Notes: generated by a model from the letters alone, not told the origin. DNA of 64,000 nucleotides from Micropterus salmoides (GCF_014851395.1 NW_024041039.1:8237177-8301176); one strand, 5' to 3'. Shown: positions 43,067 through 55,730, counted from the first letter of the stretch. A program made the numbers and translations.

Positions 43067-45354
43067 GTTCCCATCATCAAACTGACTGACTCCTTCACTG
43101 AGGTCAAAGTGGACATCAGCTTCAATGTGAAGAGTGGCGTTGAAGCCGCTCGGCTCAGCAAGGACTACAAAGAGGTATAGCTGGCGTCATGCGTGCAACT
43201 TTTTTGAAACGTTTGCAAAATGTTTGACCTTTTTTCTTGTGTTTGTCATGTATCCTTGGAATACACACACTTCATGATTAATGGATGTGTAAGTGTACAC
43301 ATTGTTTGAACATTTGAAACATTTTCCCACGCTGTTTTCCAGGGGTCTACAGATCATAGTATTATCTCAAACAATTCTCTTAAATCTCTAAGGTTGTAAA
43401 GAAGCCTGAAATACTGAAACCTAAATGGTGCCTTTCTTACAACATAAAAAAACAAAACAAAGATAGTTGCTGTTATAGAATGTACAGGTTTCTTAGTAGC
43501 ATATAGAGCTTTTGACAACACTTTTTAACATACAGGAAGCCATTTGATTCCAAAGCATTGCTTAATGGAGGTTTAACGTCTTGTGTGGCATATTTAGAGT
43601 AATCATTTCCTAACTCACCTGTTATGACCCTGGGGTCATATTTAGTTTGTTTTTATCTCCCCCTGCAATGTCAGCTGTCTCTCCTCCCTTAGAGTATGTG
43701 TGTGTATGCAGGTAATGGAGAACAGGAGGGCACACTGGATTGGTCCTGCAGAGCTGATTGGAGTCTCCTGATTGGTCACCTGGATGACAACAGCCATCTT
43801 AAGCACCACTGACAGGAACTCCTCTCTCTCTCTCTCTCTCTCTGCCTTTCCCAACCTGAGCCTGTGTACTGTGTGTTATACCTGTTAGTTGTGAGTAGAA
43901 AACTGCTGTGTAGAGTAGACCTTGTAAATGAATCTGTGCAGCTTAGCTTCGTAATTCTGATTGTTGTTGACAACCTTTTTTTTGTTGGCTTTAGCCATTT
44001 TTGTTATAATATACGGATATTTCTTTGTTGTATAGCAGTGTGTAGGAGTGAGAAGCCCTTTTTGTTTTTGAGATTAGAAGCCTGGTTTAGAGCTTTGTCT
44101 TTTATTTACTTTCTGTTTTTGGTTTAGGAAAGTTTAGGTTTATTAGATTGTTTTGGTTGTTGTTTTGGGCACTGCTCATCTCTGAAGCCAATAAAACTGC
44201 TAAATTGTATTTCCTGTGTTCTGGCCTTGTTTGGGAATGGGAAGAGTGGGAAGCTACACTTTTATGTTGCGTCCCGGACACCCCTAGACCTTGGGACGTA
44301 ACACACCTTAACTGGCATTGCTAACGTCAAAAGCAAGATGGTGTTCATTTTATAATCTGTCAAGTTTTGAACGCTTCTATATATTAGTGATCAGTAGGAT
44401 AAACCAAGAAAAATCCTGGACTTTTGAGACTTTAAATTGCTGTTTTCCTTTGGAGGGTGCTGAAAGCATCAACATGTATTTCTTTATATGCACTTCCTCT
44501 GTCTATTTTTGGTCCTGTAGAAAAACCCTGTGCCAACTTATCTGGTGCTGAAGCAGTTCCTACTGCAGAGGAACCTCAATGAGGTTTTCACCGGTGGAAT
44601 TTGCTCATTAGCAAGACCTCTTAATGTTTTTATCAACTTGATCTTATTTTTTGGAGGATGTTTTGTTCTATAACAGACTTTGGGCCCTTTTGGTTATGTA
44701 GTTTCTATTATTAAGGTATTTGCAACAATTGTGGTTAATGAATACATGAATTATAAACATGCACAATTCTGAACAAAACAGCCCTACATGCAGTATTCAG
44801 CATGAACAATGTGAAGACCGTCATGCTGTCGAAGCATCTAAAAGTCTCGTCAATGACCTGTTAAACTCATTTAACCATCTGCAATAAGTCTAACATCTAC
44901 CCGTGTGTTTTCCAGCTTCGCTACAGGGGAAGGACGTGTGCAGTCCCAACATCAACATCGGTGTTCTTCTCATTGAATTCTTTGAGTTCTACGGTCGCCA
45001 CTTCAACTACCTGAAAGTAGGTATCAGGATAAAAGATGGAGGTTGTTACGTTGCCAAAGACGAGGTTCAGAAGAACATGATGGATGGCTACAGGCCCTCC
45101 ATGCTCTACATTGAGGACCCACTGCAACCAGGTAGGAACAGTGAACACAGAGGATAAAGGGTTACAAAGTGGGTTTGTCCTTTTAAAAGTTCGTCCAACA
45201 TTTGAATTCCGTTTCCAGGTATTGAAATGTCATGTTCTAGTGACCATCTGTTTTGTGTCCAACAGACAACGATGTTGCCCGGAGTTTGTACGGTGCCATG
45301 CAGCTTAAGCAGGACTTTGACTACGCCCGTGTGGTGCTCAGCCATGCTGTACCC
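43067..45354 (+). pseudogene. tent4b: TENT4B-like pseudogene, copy 3
   Basis: Exon A 43067-43174, exon B from 44521 (VPTYLVLKQFLLQRNLNEVF), exon C 44916-45131, exon D from 45266. Same defects as the other copies. Exon B runs into sequence with no TENT4 similarity after TGGI. Confidence 0.82.
43620..44303. mobile_element. Solo LTR (LTR1), copy 3
   Basis: TGTTATG to CGTAACA with CACC repeats. The CT run is longer than in the other copies. Confidence 0.72.
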
Positions 45355-45588
45355 TCTCATTTCAGAGTCACTTGTGATTTTAGTTTCTGTGCAAAAACTT
45401 CCACATGAAACGAGAGTTTTCAAACAACTGCCACGGTCCATGTTTTACTGCAGCTGGTACATTGCTGGTCTTTCCTTCAGTCCTTGCTTCACAGACAGCT
45501 TTAATGTTAAACAAGTGGAGTTTTTTATTGACGATAAATAAGCACTGAGCTGTTGCTTACACAATGGAGATGGCATGGGAAACCAAAG

Positions 45589-46383
45589 TCAGTCACTTCT
45601 AATGAATCCAAATACCTCACTGTCATTCACGTCAAAGCGTGGTTAGGCCAAAATTTCTTAAAACTAAATGAGAGAATGACTTTGTGCATCCTGTTGTAAC
45701 TAACCTTGGGGTCAAAATAGACAGTGATTTTAAACTTGACAAACAAATAAATGCGGTTGTGAAATCTAGTTTTTATCATCTTCGCCTTGTAGCCAAAGTT
45801 AAACCTTTTATTTCTTCTCGTTGTACTGTAATGCACTTTATATCGGTATAAATCACAACGTACTTTCACGCTTACACCAAAATTCTGCAGCACGTCTTTT
45901 AACAGGAACCAAAAAGCGCGCTCATATAACTCCAATTCTTGCCTCATTGCACTGGCTTCCTGTTCGTTTTAGGATTGATTTTATTGTTTGTTTTTTAAAG
46001 CTGTGAATGGACTGGCCCCAACATATATCTCGGACCTCATCCAAATTTATACGCCAGTGCGGTCACTGAGGTCAGAGGGCCAGCTCCAGCTTGCGGCCCC
46101 CAAGACAAGAGAGGGCCTTTTCTGTGGTTGGACCTAAACTCTGGAACGCTCTGCCCCTCCATGTCCGAACAGCCCCTACAATTGAGTGTTTCTCCTCTAC
46201 AGACACATTTTTATTCTTTGGCTTTTAACTCCGTGAGTTGTGTGGTCCTCTGATTGTTTTACTGTATTTTAGTATTTAAAGCTGATGCTCTTATTTTGCT
46301 TTTACAAAATTTTATATTAATTGTTTTGTATGTTTGAGTCTTCTGTGCAGCACTTTGGTAACTTTGTGTTTGTAAAATGTGCT
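45589..46383 (+). mobile_element. L2-like LINE fragment, copy 3
   Basis: Shares the internal deletion and missing tail with copy 2. Confidence 0.7.
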
Positions 46384-47580
46384 GGAACTGCTTTGTATTC
46401 AAGAAAAAGTCCCAATATGGTTTATTTACTGTTATTTATGTCAGTACGTCACAGTAGCTGTTGAAAGTCACCGTTTTGTGGCTCGCTGTAAATATACTGA
46501 GAGTTTATTTAGTTGTTATGGAGGAGAGAGGTGAGGTTTCTAAATGGACAACACTGGTGCTTGAGGTCAGTGTTAGCTTCACGTGGGTGTTAATGTTTTT
46601 ATTAACCCAGCACTGTCCAGCATTTTTTATGGATGTAATGTTGCAGGCTAGTTGAGTTTACCATTGCAGAAATTCAATATAATTGTAGGAGCAGAGATTA
46701 TAGTGGCTGGATGTTGAATAATGAATAATTTTTTTCTGTCTGAACAACAGTCCAAAACCTAAAGATATTTAATTTACTTCTTACATTTGAGAAGCTTAAA
46801 CCAGAGAATATTTAGCGTTTTTGCTTGAAAATGAAATCAATTACTAAAAAAATCGCTGCAAATCAATTTCCTGTTGATTGCATGATTTTTTCTTCAGAAT
46901 TATTTTGAGTATATTAGATATTAAGACAATCTTTGTTCAACCAGGACATTGACCTGAAGTAGTCTTCAAAACAAGAATGTGAATGTCCTTGAGTGGCTGA
47001 AGCCTAGCTAAATCCTTTTGACGAGGGTAGGCAATTTATTCAGAAGCATTTTGAGTTATATTTGTTGAAATTATCTTCATCTCCTGACAGTAATCAATAA
47101 ATCAAACTGTTTAAACGTGTCATTTAAATTTCATTTTTTTTCACCGTTCTCAAACAAATATTAACTTTAATAAGAAACATTGGTCACTTGTGATTTTGAA
47201 TCTGCTGCTACTAATTTATTCATACACAGAAACACACACAAACACTTGTCACTGTTGTATTTCTTACTAAACAAATGTATTGTGCCATACCCATACTGTC
47301 AGAGTCTGGAATGTCCTTCCACTTTGTCAACTTTACCATTATTTGGCTGTGATGACAGCATGGTGATATCTGAATGTATTTGATACCACTACACTTGTAT
47401 GAACCTGCTTATTCCTTTTATAAATCACCCCTGTTCTAAAGTCCAATTGAATGCTAATGCAAAACAGAAGTGTGTGTGTGTCATTATAATAAACTCTGAA
47501 AAAGGAAACCATTCCTATAATATAGTACATCAAATTTATTAAGAAGCAAATATTTTAGATTTATATTGTGGGAGGAAAAT
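46384..47580. other. Element 3 interior, no recognised gene
   Basis: Collinear with 28424-29650. Includes the 64-codon frame at 46461-46655. No coding motif was recognised. Confidence 0.4.
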
Positions 47581-47958
47581 TCAGTGCGCTTGCGTACACA
47601 GCAGGGTGTTCAGGGAACCACCGTTCCTGTTGGAAAAAAACGTTTTACTACGTTTTGTCGGCGCTGAACTCGCCCCAGGTTGATCTGGCTGGTTGGTCAA
47701 CAACACAGCATTGGTGAGACTGAAACGGAAAGGGTAGATACGTATTGGACACTGATCCTCGTCTTGATCGTCCTCGTCCACAAGACGATTGCATTTCGCC
47801 ACAACAGGAGTGTTCAGTCTCACCAATGCTGTGTTGTTGAGGCGTTTTGCAGTCGTGTTGTGTTGAAATACTGTCATGTTGTTGTGTTTCCCAGGAATCC
47901 TGGGAAATAAATCTGCGAGTGTTGCAAGTGATGCAATATTTTTGCCTCTCTCATTCAC
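47581..47958 (-). CDS. Hypothetical 125-residue frame, copy 3
   Basis: Appears identical in sequence to copy 2. It overlaps the inverted repeat at 47698-47839 (arms 47698-47724 and 47813-47839, perfect). Confidence 0.25.
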   Translation of the reverse strand: MNERGKNIASLATLADLFPRIPGKHNNMTVFQHNTTAKRLNNTALVRLNTPVVAKCNRLVDEDDQDEDQCPIRIYPFRFSLTNAVLLTNQPDQPGASSAPTKRSKTFFSNRNGGSLNTLLCTQAH

Positions 47959-48088
47959 TGTGCAAGACGGGTCAGGTCACAGATATAAAGACATGTAGAG
48001 AGAGAGGAGATTATGGCTCTTGTTGCCAGATTGACTCTTGTCAAGTTTATATTCCCTTCATGTTACAGAGAGTTAAATGTGGATTGAA

Positions 48089-48420
48089 ATATGAAAATAT
48101 AGTAATATATAAAATACAATAAAAAAATAGAAAAATATTTACAGATATTATATATTTATTAAAATATAAAAATAGTAATACATAAAAATAGAATACAAAA
48201 ATAGAAAAATATTTACAGATATATAACCTTTTTAAAATATAAAAAAATAGTAATGTATAAAAATAGAATAAAAAAATAGAAAAATATTTACAGATATATA
48301 TATACTTATTAAAATATAAAAAATAGTAATGTATAAAAATAGAATAAAAAAATAGAAAAATATTTACAGATATTATACATTTATAAAAACTAATAAAAAT
48401 AGTAATATAATAAAATAAAA
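48089..48420. repeat. AT-rich VNTR, about 75-bp period, copy 3
   Basis: About four units, as in element 1. Confidence 0.75.
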
Positions 48421-48592
48421 ATATATACAGATTTTTAGATACACTTTCACGTTCCAATATTTGTGCCTCTCTCTTTCACTGGGTAAGACAGTTTGAGGTA
48501 CAGAAGACTTGTGGAGATAGCAAGTAGAAGGCTTAACCCTCTTTGTCCTCATTGTCACTCACATGTCATTATATAGGCCAGGTACGCAATGC

Positions 48593-51500
48593 TTAAATCC
48601 AAAAGTTTGCTCTGGAAAAAGCAGCAGCAATTCTTGCGGCTCTAGAAAAATCACCTGCAGCATACCTGTCAAATATCCAAGAAGTAGTGAGGACAGAACC
48701 ACCCAAAACTACAAACAGCTTGAATTCGTAATCGTCTAATAATTTTTGGCAAGCCCTGTAGATACGTAGTTTGATATCTTCTGTCATTGTCCGAAGAGCA
48801 TCTGCAATTTTTGCTGGGGAAGTGTGGTCGGGGCACACATATGAAGATTTGTAGAGAGAGCGAGGAGAAGGCTCAAGCCTCTCGCTACCAAAATGACTCT
48901 TGTGAATCACACGGTAATTACGTGCAGAGAGGTCATCCTGCTCTTGTTTGTTTTGCTCTGTTTCACTACCCCGACAGTCCATGCCAGTGGAGTGGCAGCC
49001 ATTTCTCGGATCCAGCAACCTGGGATTACTGCAGATTTGGTCCTCAAAGTCTGTCTGGACTTGTGGTGTTACTACACAGTAAGTGCGTGCAGAGGGTCAT
49101 CCTGCTCTTGTTGAATTTGCTCTGTGTCATCAACTAACCAGTCCAAGTTTATGGAGTGGCGGCCATTTCTCGGATCCAGCAACCTGGGATTGCTGCAGGT
49201 TTGGTCCTCAAAGTCTGTCTGGACTTGTGGCGGTACTGCAGGGCAAAAAAGTACAGAGGGGTCATCCTGCTCTTGTTTGTTTTGCTCTGTTTCATCAACT
49301 AACCAGTCCAAGTTTATGGAGTGGCAGCCATTTCTCAGACCCAGCAACCTGGGATTACTGCAGGTTTGGTCCTCAAAGTCTGTCTGGACTTGTGGTGGTA
49401 CTGCAGGGCAAAAAAATACAGAGGGGTCATCCTGCTCTTGTTTGTTTTGCTCTGTTTCATCAACTAACCAGTCCAAGTTTATGGAGTGGCAGCCATTTCT
49501 CAGACCCAGCAACCTGGGATTACTGCAGGTTTGGTCCTCAAAGTCTGTCTGGACTTGTGGTGGTACTGCAGGGCAAAAAATACAGAGGGGTCATCCTGCT
49601 CTTGTTTGTTTTGCTCTGTGTCATCAACTAACCAGTCCAAGTTTAGGGAGTGGCGGCCATTTCTCGGATCCAGCAACCTGGGTTTACAGCAGGTTTGGTC
49701 CTCAAAGTCTGTCTGGACTTGTGGTGGTACAGCAGGGCAAAAAAATACAGAGGGGTCATCCTGCTCTTGTTTGTTTTGCTCTGTTTCATCAACTAACCAG
49801 TCCAAGTTTAGGGAGTGGCGGCCATTTCTTGGATCCAGCAACCTGGGATTGCTGCAGGTTTGGTCCTCAAAGTCTGTCTGGACTTGTGGCGTTACTACAC
49901 GGTAAGTGCGTGCAGAGAGGTCATCCTGCTCTTGTTTGTTTTGCTCGGATACACTACCCCGACAGTCCATGCCAGTGGAGTGGCGGCCATTTCTTGGATC
50001 CAGCAACCTGGGATTACTGCAGGTTTGGTCCTCAAAGTCTGTCTGGATTTGTGGTGGTACTGCAGGGCAAAAAATACAGAGAGGTCATCCTGCTCTTGTT
50101 TGTTTTGCTCTGTTTCATCAACTAACCAGTCCAAGTTTATGGAGTGGCAGCCATTTCTCGGATCCAGCAACCTGGGATTACTGCAGGTTTGGTCCTCAAA
50201 GTCTGTCTGGACTTGTGGCGTTACTACACGGTAAGTGCGTGCAGAGAGGTCATCCTGCTCTTGTTTGTTTTGCTCTGTTTCATCAACTAACCAGTCCAAG
50301 TTTAGGGAGTGGCGGCTATTTCTCAGATCCAGCAACCTGGGATTACTGCAGGTTTGGTCCTCAAAGTCTGTCTGGACTTGTGGTGGTACAGCAGGGCAAA
50401 AAAATACAGAGGGGTCATCCTGCTCTTGTCTGTTTTGCTCTGTGTCATCAACTAACCAGTCCAAGTTTAGGGAGTGGTGGCCATTTCTCGGATCCAGCAA
50501 CCTGGGTTTACAGCAGGTTTGGTCCTCAAAGTCTGTCTGGATTTGTGGTGTTACTGCACGGTAAGTGCGTGCAGAGGGGTCATCCTGCTCTTGTTTGTTT
50601 TGCTCTGTGTCATCAACTAACCAGTCCAAGTTTATGGAGTGGCGGCCATTTCTTGGATCCAGCAACCTGGGATTGCTGCAGGTTTGGTCCTCAAAGTCTG
50701 TCTGGACTTGTGGCGTTACTACACGGTAAGTGCATGCAGAGAGGTCATCCTGCTCTTGTTTGTTTTGCTCGGATACACTACCCCGACAGTCCATGCCAGT
50801 GGAGTGGCGGCCATTTCTTGGATCCAGCAACCTGGGATTACTGCAGGTTTGGTCCTCAAAGTCTGTCTGGATTTGTGGTGGTACTGCAGGGCAAAAAATA
50901 CAGAGAGGTCATCCTGCTCTTGTTTGTTTTGCTCTGTTTCATCAACTAACCAGTCCAAGTTTATGGAGTGGCGGCCATTTCTTGGATCCAGCAACCTGGG
51001 ATTGCTGCAGGTTTGGTCCTCAAAGTCTGTCTGGACTTGTGGCGTTACTACACGGTAAGTGCATGCAGAGAGGTCATCCTGCTCTTGTTTGTTTTGCTCG
51101 GATACACTACCCCGACAGTCCATGCCAGTGGAGTGGCGGCCATTTCTCAGACCCAGCAACCTGGGATTACTGCGGGTTTGGTCCTCAAAGTCTGTCTGGA
51201 CTTGTGGCGTTACTACACGGTAAGTGCGTGCAGAGGGGTCATCCTGCTCTTGTTTGTTTTGCTCTGTTTCATCAACTAACCAGTCCAAGTTTATGGAGTG
51301 GCGGCCATTTCTCAGATCCAGCAACCTGGGATTACTGCAGGTTTGGTCCTCAAAGTCTGTCTGGACTTGTGGCGTTACTACACGGTAAGTGCGTGCAGAG
51401 GGGTCATCCTGCTCTTGTTGAATTTGCTCTGTTTCATCAACTAACCAGTCCAAGTTTATGGAGTGGCGGCCATTTCTCAGACCCAGCAACCTGGGATTAC

Positions 51501-51717
51501 TGCAGGTTTGGTCCTCAAAGTCTGTCTGGACGATGGATCCATAGATGATGTTTTTCTCGTCTGGTGCTGGTACAGGAGGTGATTCGTGGATCACAGGTTC
51601 TGCTGGGTTAATCCTGGGTGTACTGGGTTGATTATGGCTCAGTACAGAGCTGATGAGATGTCCAGCAGTTTTGGCGACCCAAGGAAGCACAACAAGACCT
51701 AGAGCTAATACTGGCAT
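48593..51717 (-). pseudogene. 55-residue tandem-repeat protein gene, copy 3 (longest, frameshifted)
   Basis: ATG at 51717; the C-terminus ANFWI is at 48593. About 16 repeats. The frame is interrupted several times, notably at six-A linkers (about 50,895, 50,070 and 49,575) and at a GAGGGTC deletion near 49,091. Some units carry TGMDCRGSVSEQ in place of LNLDWLVDETEQ, a variant otherwise seen only in the C-terminal-most unit. This suggests that a block of several units was duplicated internally (49,9xx, 50,7xx, 51,1xx). Confidence 0.6.
48930..51530. repeat. 165-bp tandem repeat array, about 16 units
   Basis: Largest of the three arrays, with the same period. A higher-order repeat is visible, because the variant unit recurs. 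Confidence 0.9.
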
Positions 51718-51922
51718 GTCAGTAGATAGTGGGATTAACTAGATAAAATGGTATTTCTCCTGATATTTAGTTGCAAAGTTTTACAGTTCTCTGCACAAAG
51801 TATTTCTTCTGATATGTTGTTGTCTGGTTTTACAATTCTCTGCAGAAAGTGTGAGATATCTGATCGATTCTGACGCGTTTGGTCTCAGTAAAGAGTGACG
51901 TAACAAAAAAAAGAAGCAGGAG

Positions 51923-51930
51923 TGACGTCA
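51923..51930. promoter_or_regulatory. CRE in the promoter-like block, copy 3
   Basis: Perfect TGACGTCA, same setting as at 18087 and 33063. Confidence 0.4.
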
Positions 51931-53792
51931 GGAGTGTTCCATGTTTTTTTTAAAAATACTAACGGCTGGATTTTGAAAGGATCCAACAGAGAAACTCCCT
52001 TCTGGGCTCCTTCTAAAGCCACGCCCCCAAAATACGTGAACGCACGTTGCCGTTGCAGCTGGAGGACCAGCGAAGAGGAGCGCAGTGCAGCCGCTCACAT
52101 CAGGTGTAAGAAAACGTGTAACCTTATCATTATGAAATGAAACAACTAACCGTGGTGTTAGTACTCACTGTCTATCTAGCATGTTAATATTGGACAGGTT
52201 TAAAAAGACCGAGTTTTGATCAGTAACGCGCTGGCTAGTTAACTGTTAGCAACAGGTAACTTAGCTGTGCTAACAGCTTCGCTAACATTGGGCAAAGCTA
52301 AAAACAGGCTGATCCACATTTTCCCGTTACACGAACGTGATTTCGTGTTTGACTCCCAACATGGACGTTGTTTTGCATGTCAGAGCTTCCACGGTGACAG
52401 CATTATTGTCTCTGAGGACTGCACTCCAGAGCCAAGCACAGACCAGGAGAGGACCGGGGTCGAGGCGCAGAGGTGGGAGGTCCGAGGAAGAACAGGCAGG
52501 ACGGAGAGGACGAGGTGCAAGTTAAGCAGCACATTTTCTAGGACCTGAGTCGAGCTTCACACTCCAACAACGGCATATGAACAGGTGTGTGTGTGTATAT
52601 ATATATTTTAATATTAGTACATTATTTCCCAGTGTACTTCTGTCAAAGTTTCTCTGGTGTTTCCCCCCTTAAGCCCTTTGGCAGTCAAAAGTGCTATATA
52701 AATATAATCCACTATTGTTATTACTTTTTATTTATTTATTATTTTTTACTGATTACACCAACACTAACTACAGCTCTGCTTCAGCCATTGGCTCATCTGT
52801 GTTATGTCCACTGACGTGAATGGAACAAGTGTCTGTGTTTATTGCAGCCCTGAGAGGACTACAGACACCTGGTTTTTATACTCTCTATTTAATATGTGTT
52901 GGTGTATAAAGACAAAAAGTGTTTTAGAAACAACTTGCTTACCTTGCCTTTACCTGGTGAAGTTATGTGGAAAGCAATAATGGTACATATTATATATTGC
53001 AATGCACTAGATGAGGTTAGCAACTGCTCAGCGTTGGCCACATAGCTAGCGTAACTATCCATGTTTTTCCAGATTTTCTGATATTGACTGTTTTCACTGA
53101 CATTATCTGAATCTCGTTGGCCTGACAGTCTTCATCACATAAACCTTTATTGCTGTTTTTATCCTTACTTAGAGTTTATGTTGGAGTCTTGCTTTGTGCC
53201 GTGAGCTGGTTGTTTTGTTAGAAGACTGCATTTCATTAGCTGGGGTGTTTTGTCACTGTGGTCTGCAGGACCCGCATCCTGATCCATTGCCTTTGCATTA
53301 AAAGCAGAATAGTGGCTGTTCCAAGCAACAGAGAAAACAGGCGTGTGCTTTATTTCTAACTGAGGTTTGAGCCTATTGACAATAAGGCAGTAAAAATTAG
53401 ATTTATTAGTGATTTCATTGAAAAACTAGATATAGCCCCTTTAAAACAGAATATGGAAGGTATTTCTGTACTGGCATGGCAGTGCAAGAATGTGAGTAAA
53501 GTTATAAATTATGATCAAGTCTGATTTATGAAGTTTGCTTTTTATTTATTTATGAAGGAACGCTGTAGGAAGCAGAATAGTTTGGATGTCTGCATTTTAT
53601 CAGTGGTCTGTAGTTCAAGACTCCATCAATCTTGTAGTTGATGAGACAATATCAGAAACAATATGTTCTCCACATCTAAAGAATGTGACGAGCATATTTT
53701 GTACAACAGTTGATAATAACTTCAAAGGCTCAGTTTAGATGGAGGCTGGCTGCAGGTGTTCAAGAGCCTGAACATCTTGTCTGTCTGCAGAC

Positions 53793-54264
53793 AGTTTTTG
53801 TATTGACTTGAGGGGAATCTGCAGCACTGTGCTGACTGGCAGCACAGAAATACACACCCCTGTCATTTAATGAAACATTTGAAACAGTGAGGCTTGACTC
53901 TTTACGGCCGTCTCCATCAAAGCTGATTTTTCCTTTCACGTCGTCCTCGGGGTATAGGGAGTCCAGATTCAGATATCCCAGGAACTTTAGCGCTTTGTTT
54001 TCTTCTTGTTTGTACCAGAGAATGCAATCAAAATTTGTTATGCTGTGTGAACATTTGATCTCACTGGCAACAGATTCATAATTTCTCTTAATGATGAAAG
54101 GAGGTTTTTGGACAACAGTGTAGGCATTTGAGGCACCTGTAGAAAAAGAACAGATATTATTTCAAATACTGAAATAATTAGCTGTACAGCATCTTACTCT
54201 GTCTGAAATACTCACCCTTATTCCCTGGCAGATGAAGGAAACACAATATAAAGACCTTAAACAT
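53793..54264 (-). CDS. trbv: V15: T-cell receptor V segment (type B), probable TRBV
   Basis: Leader exon 54216-54264: the first of the two ATGs of other type B leaders is lost, and the second gives MFKVFILCFLHLPGNK. V exon 53832-54136 (305 nt, open): VVQKPPFIIKRNYESVASEI, CDR1 region ITNFDC (an extra Cys), CDR2 region NLDSLYPED, CAASQ. RSS: heptamer 53825-53831, 23-bp spacer, nonamer ACAAAAACT (53793-53801). It is intermediate between the duplicated type B genes and V17. It looks functional. Confidence 0.84.
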
Positions 54265-54309
54265 TGTGTTAAAGAAGTTTAAATGTTATATTTTTCTGGT
54301 CCTTTCAGC

Positions 54310-54776
54310 TCAGTAAAAACCTGTAATAAAAACATTTAGAATAAGAGCAAAATATGTCAAACAATCTTAAAGCTGCATTAGGTAACACATGAACATACAC
54401 AATACAAATCCTTCTGTGCCTTTCTCTGCTGTTCGTACCACTCCGCTGTGCACAAGCAGTAATTGACACTTTTTTCGAGACTCCTCCCGGCTGTGATTGG
54501 TTGTTTTCGTTTAGGTGAGGTGGATTTTTGAAAATGCTGTCAGGAGCACTTGGAAACAGAGGAACCGGATGTTTCAGGATTTAGTGGGCAGTTTCAGCAA
54601 ATATGCCATGAAGTTATTTTAATAAAAGCTGTCCATTGAACGTTTATCTTTAGATGTGTTGTCATGGATTTTCAATGAGTTGACCACTTTTAAACCATTG
54701 CCACTTTCTGCTGTAATCCCTAAAATAAGGGTAGCTGCAGACTGTAATGCAGTGTTATTACTTTCTTGTACTTTAA
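54310..54776. other. Spacer with a probable short transposon remnant
   Basis: TTAAAGCTGCATTAGGTAAC near 54,369 is a phrase common to short teleost elements. I cannot place the other end. The V exon that should precede the leader at 54777 is missing from this interval. Confidence 0.3.
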
Positions 54777-54834
54777 CTTTTAAGTGAAACTGAAATAAGA
54801 ATAAGATGAAGAGGCTGTGTTTAATAATGTCCAT
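54777..54834 (-). pseudogene. Orphan V leader exon with a broken donor
   Basis: 58 nt encoding MDIIKHSLFILFLFQFHLK, clearly related to the type C leader, but the expected GT donor reads TT and no V exon follows. The conserved upstream box is still present at about 55,000-55,020. Confidence 0.65.
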
Positions 54835-55065
54835 GTTCTGGAGGTTGAAGTCTGAACTTTCAGTGTTGTCACAGAGATGTGAAGAGTTGCAGGTGGGAGT
54901 GTCAGTACCTTCTGGGACTTTCTTTGATCCTGTAAACTGTTGTATCTAAACCCACATGGTGAATCAAAGTGTAACTGGGAGTATATGTGGTCCTTGAGGT
55001 CCCCCTACAGTACATGAGAGATAATGAATTTTGGTAACAGTTATGCTGCTGCATTGGTGTCCTAG

Positions 55066-55588
55066 GGTTTTTGTTAAGCTATTGTGTGCATCTGTATCAC
55101 TGTGTCGACTCACAGCACAGAAGTACAAGCCTTTGTCTTCTGCCACCAGATTCTTCACAGTGAATGTCCCACTGTGAGCGTCAGGCTTGGTGGCTGAGAA
55201 TTTCTCTTTGCTAAATTCTCCAAAGTCGTGATTCATGTTGGTGCTTATTGTGTACACTATTTGTTGCATTGTTTTTCCTGGCAGCTGTCTGTACCAGTAC
55301 ATCTGGTAGAATAAATCACCCTTGGTATGTCTGCAGTGTATAGTTGCATTGTCACCCTCGTCTTTCCACAGTGAAGAGATCTGGGTTACATCATTGGCAG
55401 CAATTAGATCTGTGTGTAAAGCAGTACAGGTCACAGTTAATCTTTGGGATTTTTGGAACATTTTTGGAACATTTCCAAAATGACAAAATCAGGATTCACA
55501 GTTGATTTAATCATAAATTACCTGTAATCCACAGCAAGAAGACTGACAATCTGAAGAAGCCTCGTTTGGTGATAGTAATAAAATCCAT
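55066..55588 (-). CDS. trbv: V16: T-cell receptor V segment (diverged C/D relative), probable TRBV
   Basis: Leader exon 55522-55588 (67 nt; starts MDFITITKRGFFRL, ends SVFLLWIT), V exon 55105-55409 (305 nt, open). NDVTQISSLWKDEGDNATIH, CRHTKGDLFYQ, MYWYRQLPGKTMQQIV, CDR2 TISTNMNHDFGEF, LYFCAVSR. RSS: heptamer 55098-55104, 23-bp spacer, nonamer ACAAAAACC (55066-55074). It is single copy and clearly diverged from V1-V14. It looks functional. Confidence 0.86.
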
Positions 55589-55730
55589 GATCTGTCTGAC
55601 AGAAACAGCCAGAGTGTGTCTCTCTCTAAGTACAGAGAGATAAAGATGTGCAGGTGGGAGTGTCACTGAACTGTGTGATGTGATTTTGTGAACTGCTCTG
55701 TACAAACCTACAGTCATTCAAGTTGTACTA

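Larger units (their letters stand above)
42140..53440. mobile_element. Element 3: 11.3-kb TTAA-flanked composite element, complete
   Basis: Left end AGGGGCAATATGTAGTTTTC after TTAA (42136-42139). The right end, in reverse, is AGGGGCTATATCTAGTTTTT and abuts TTAA (53441-53444). It has both termini and all cargo; most of its extra length over element 1 comes from more 165-bp units (about 16 versus 13). Confidence 0.72.

Noticed and set aside
49124..50949. Long plus-strand frames of 217-347 codons over the 165-bp arrays
   Set aside because: They are antisense to a frame with consistent unique ends and exist because the unit length is divisible by three. They start and stop inside repeat units.
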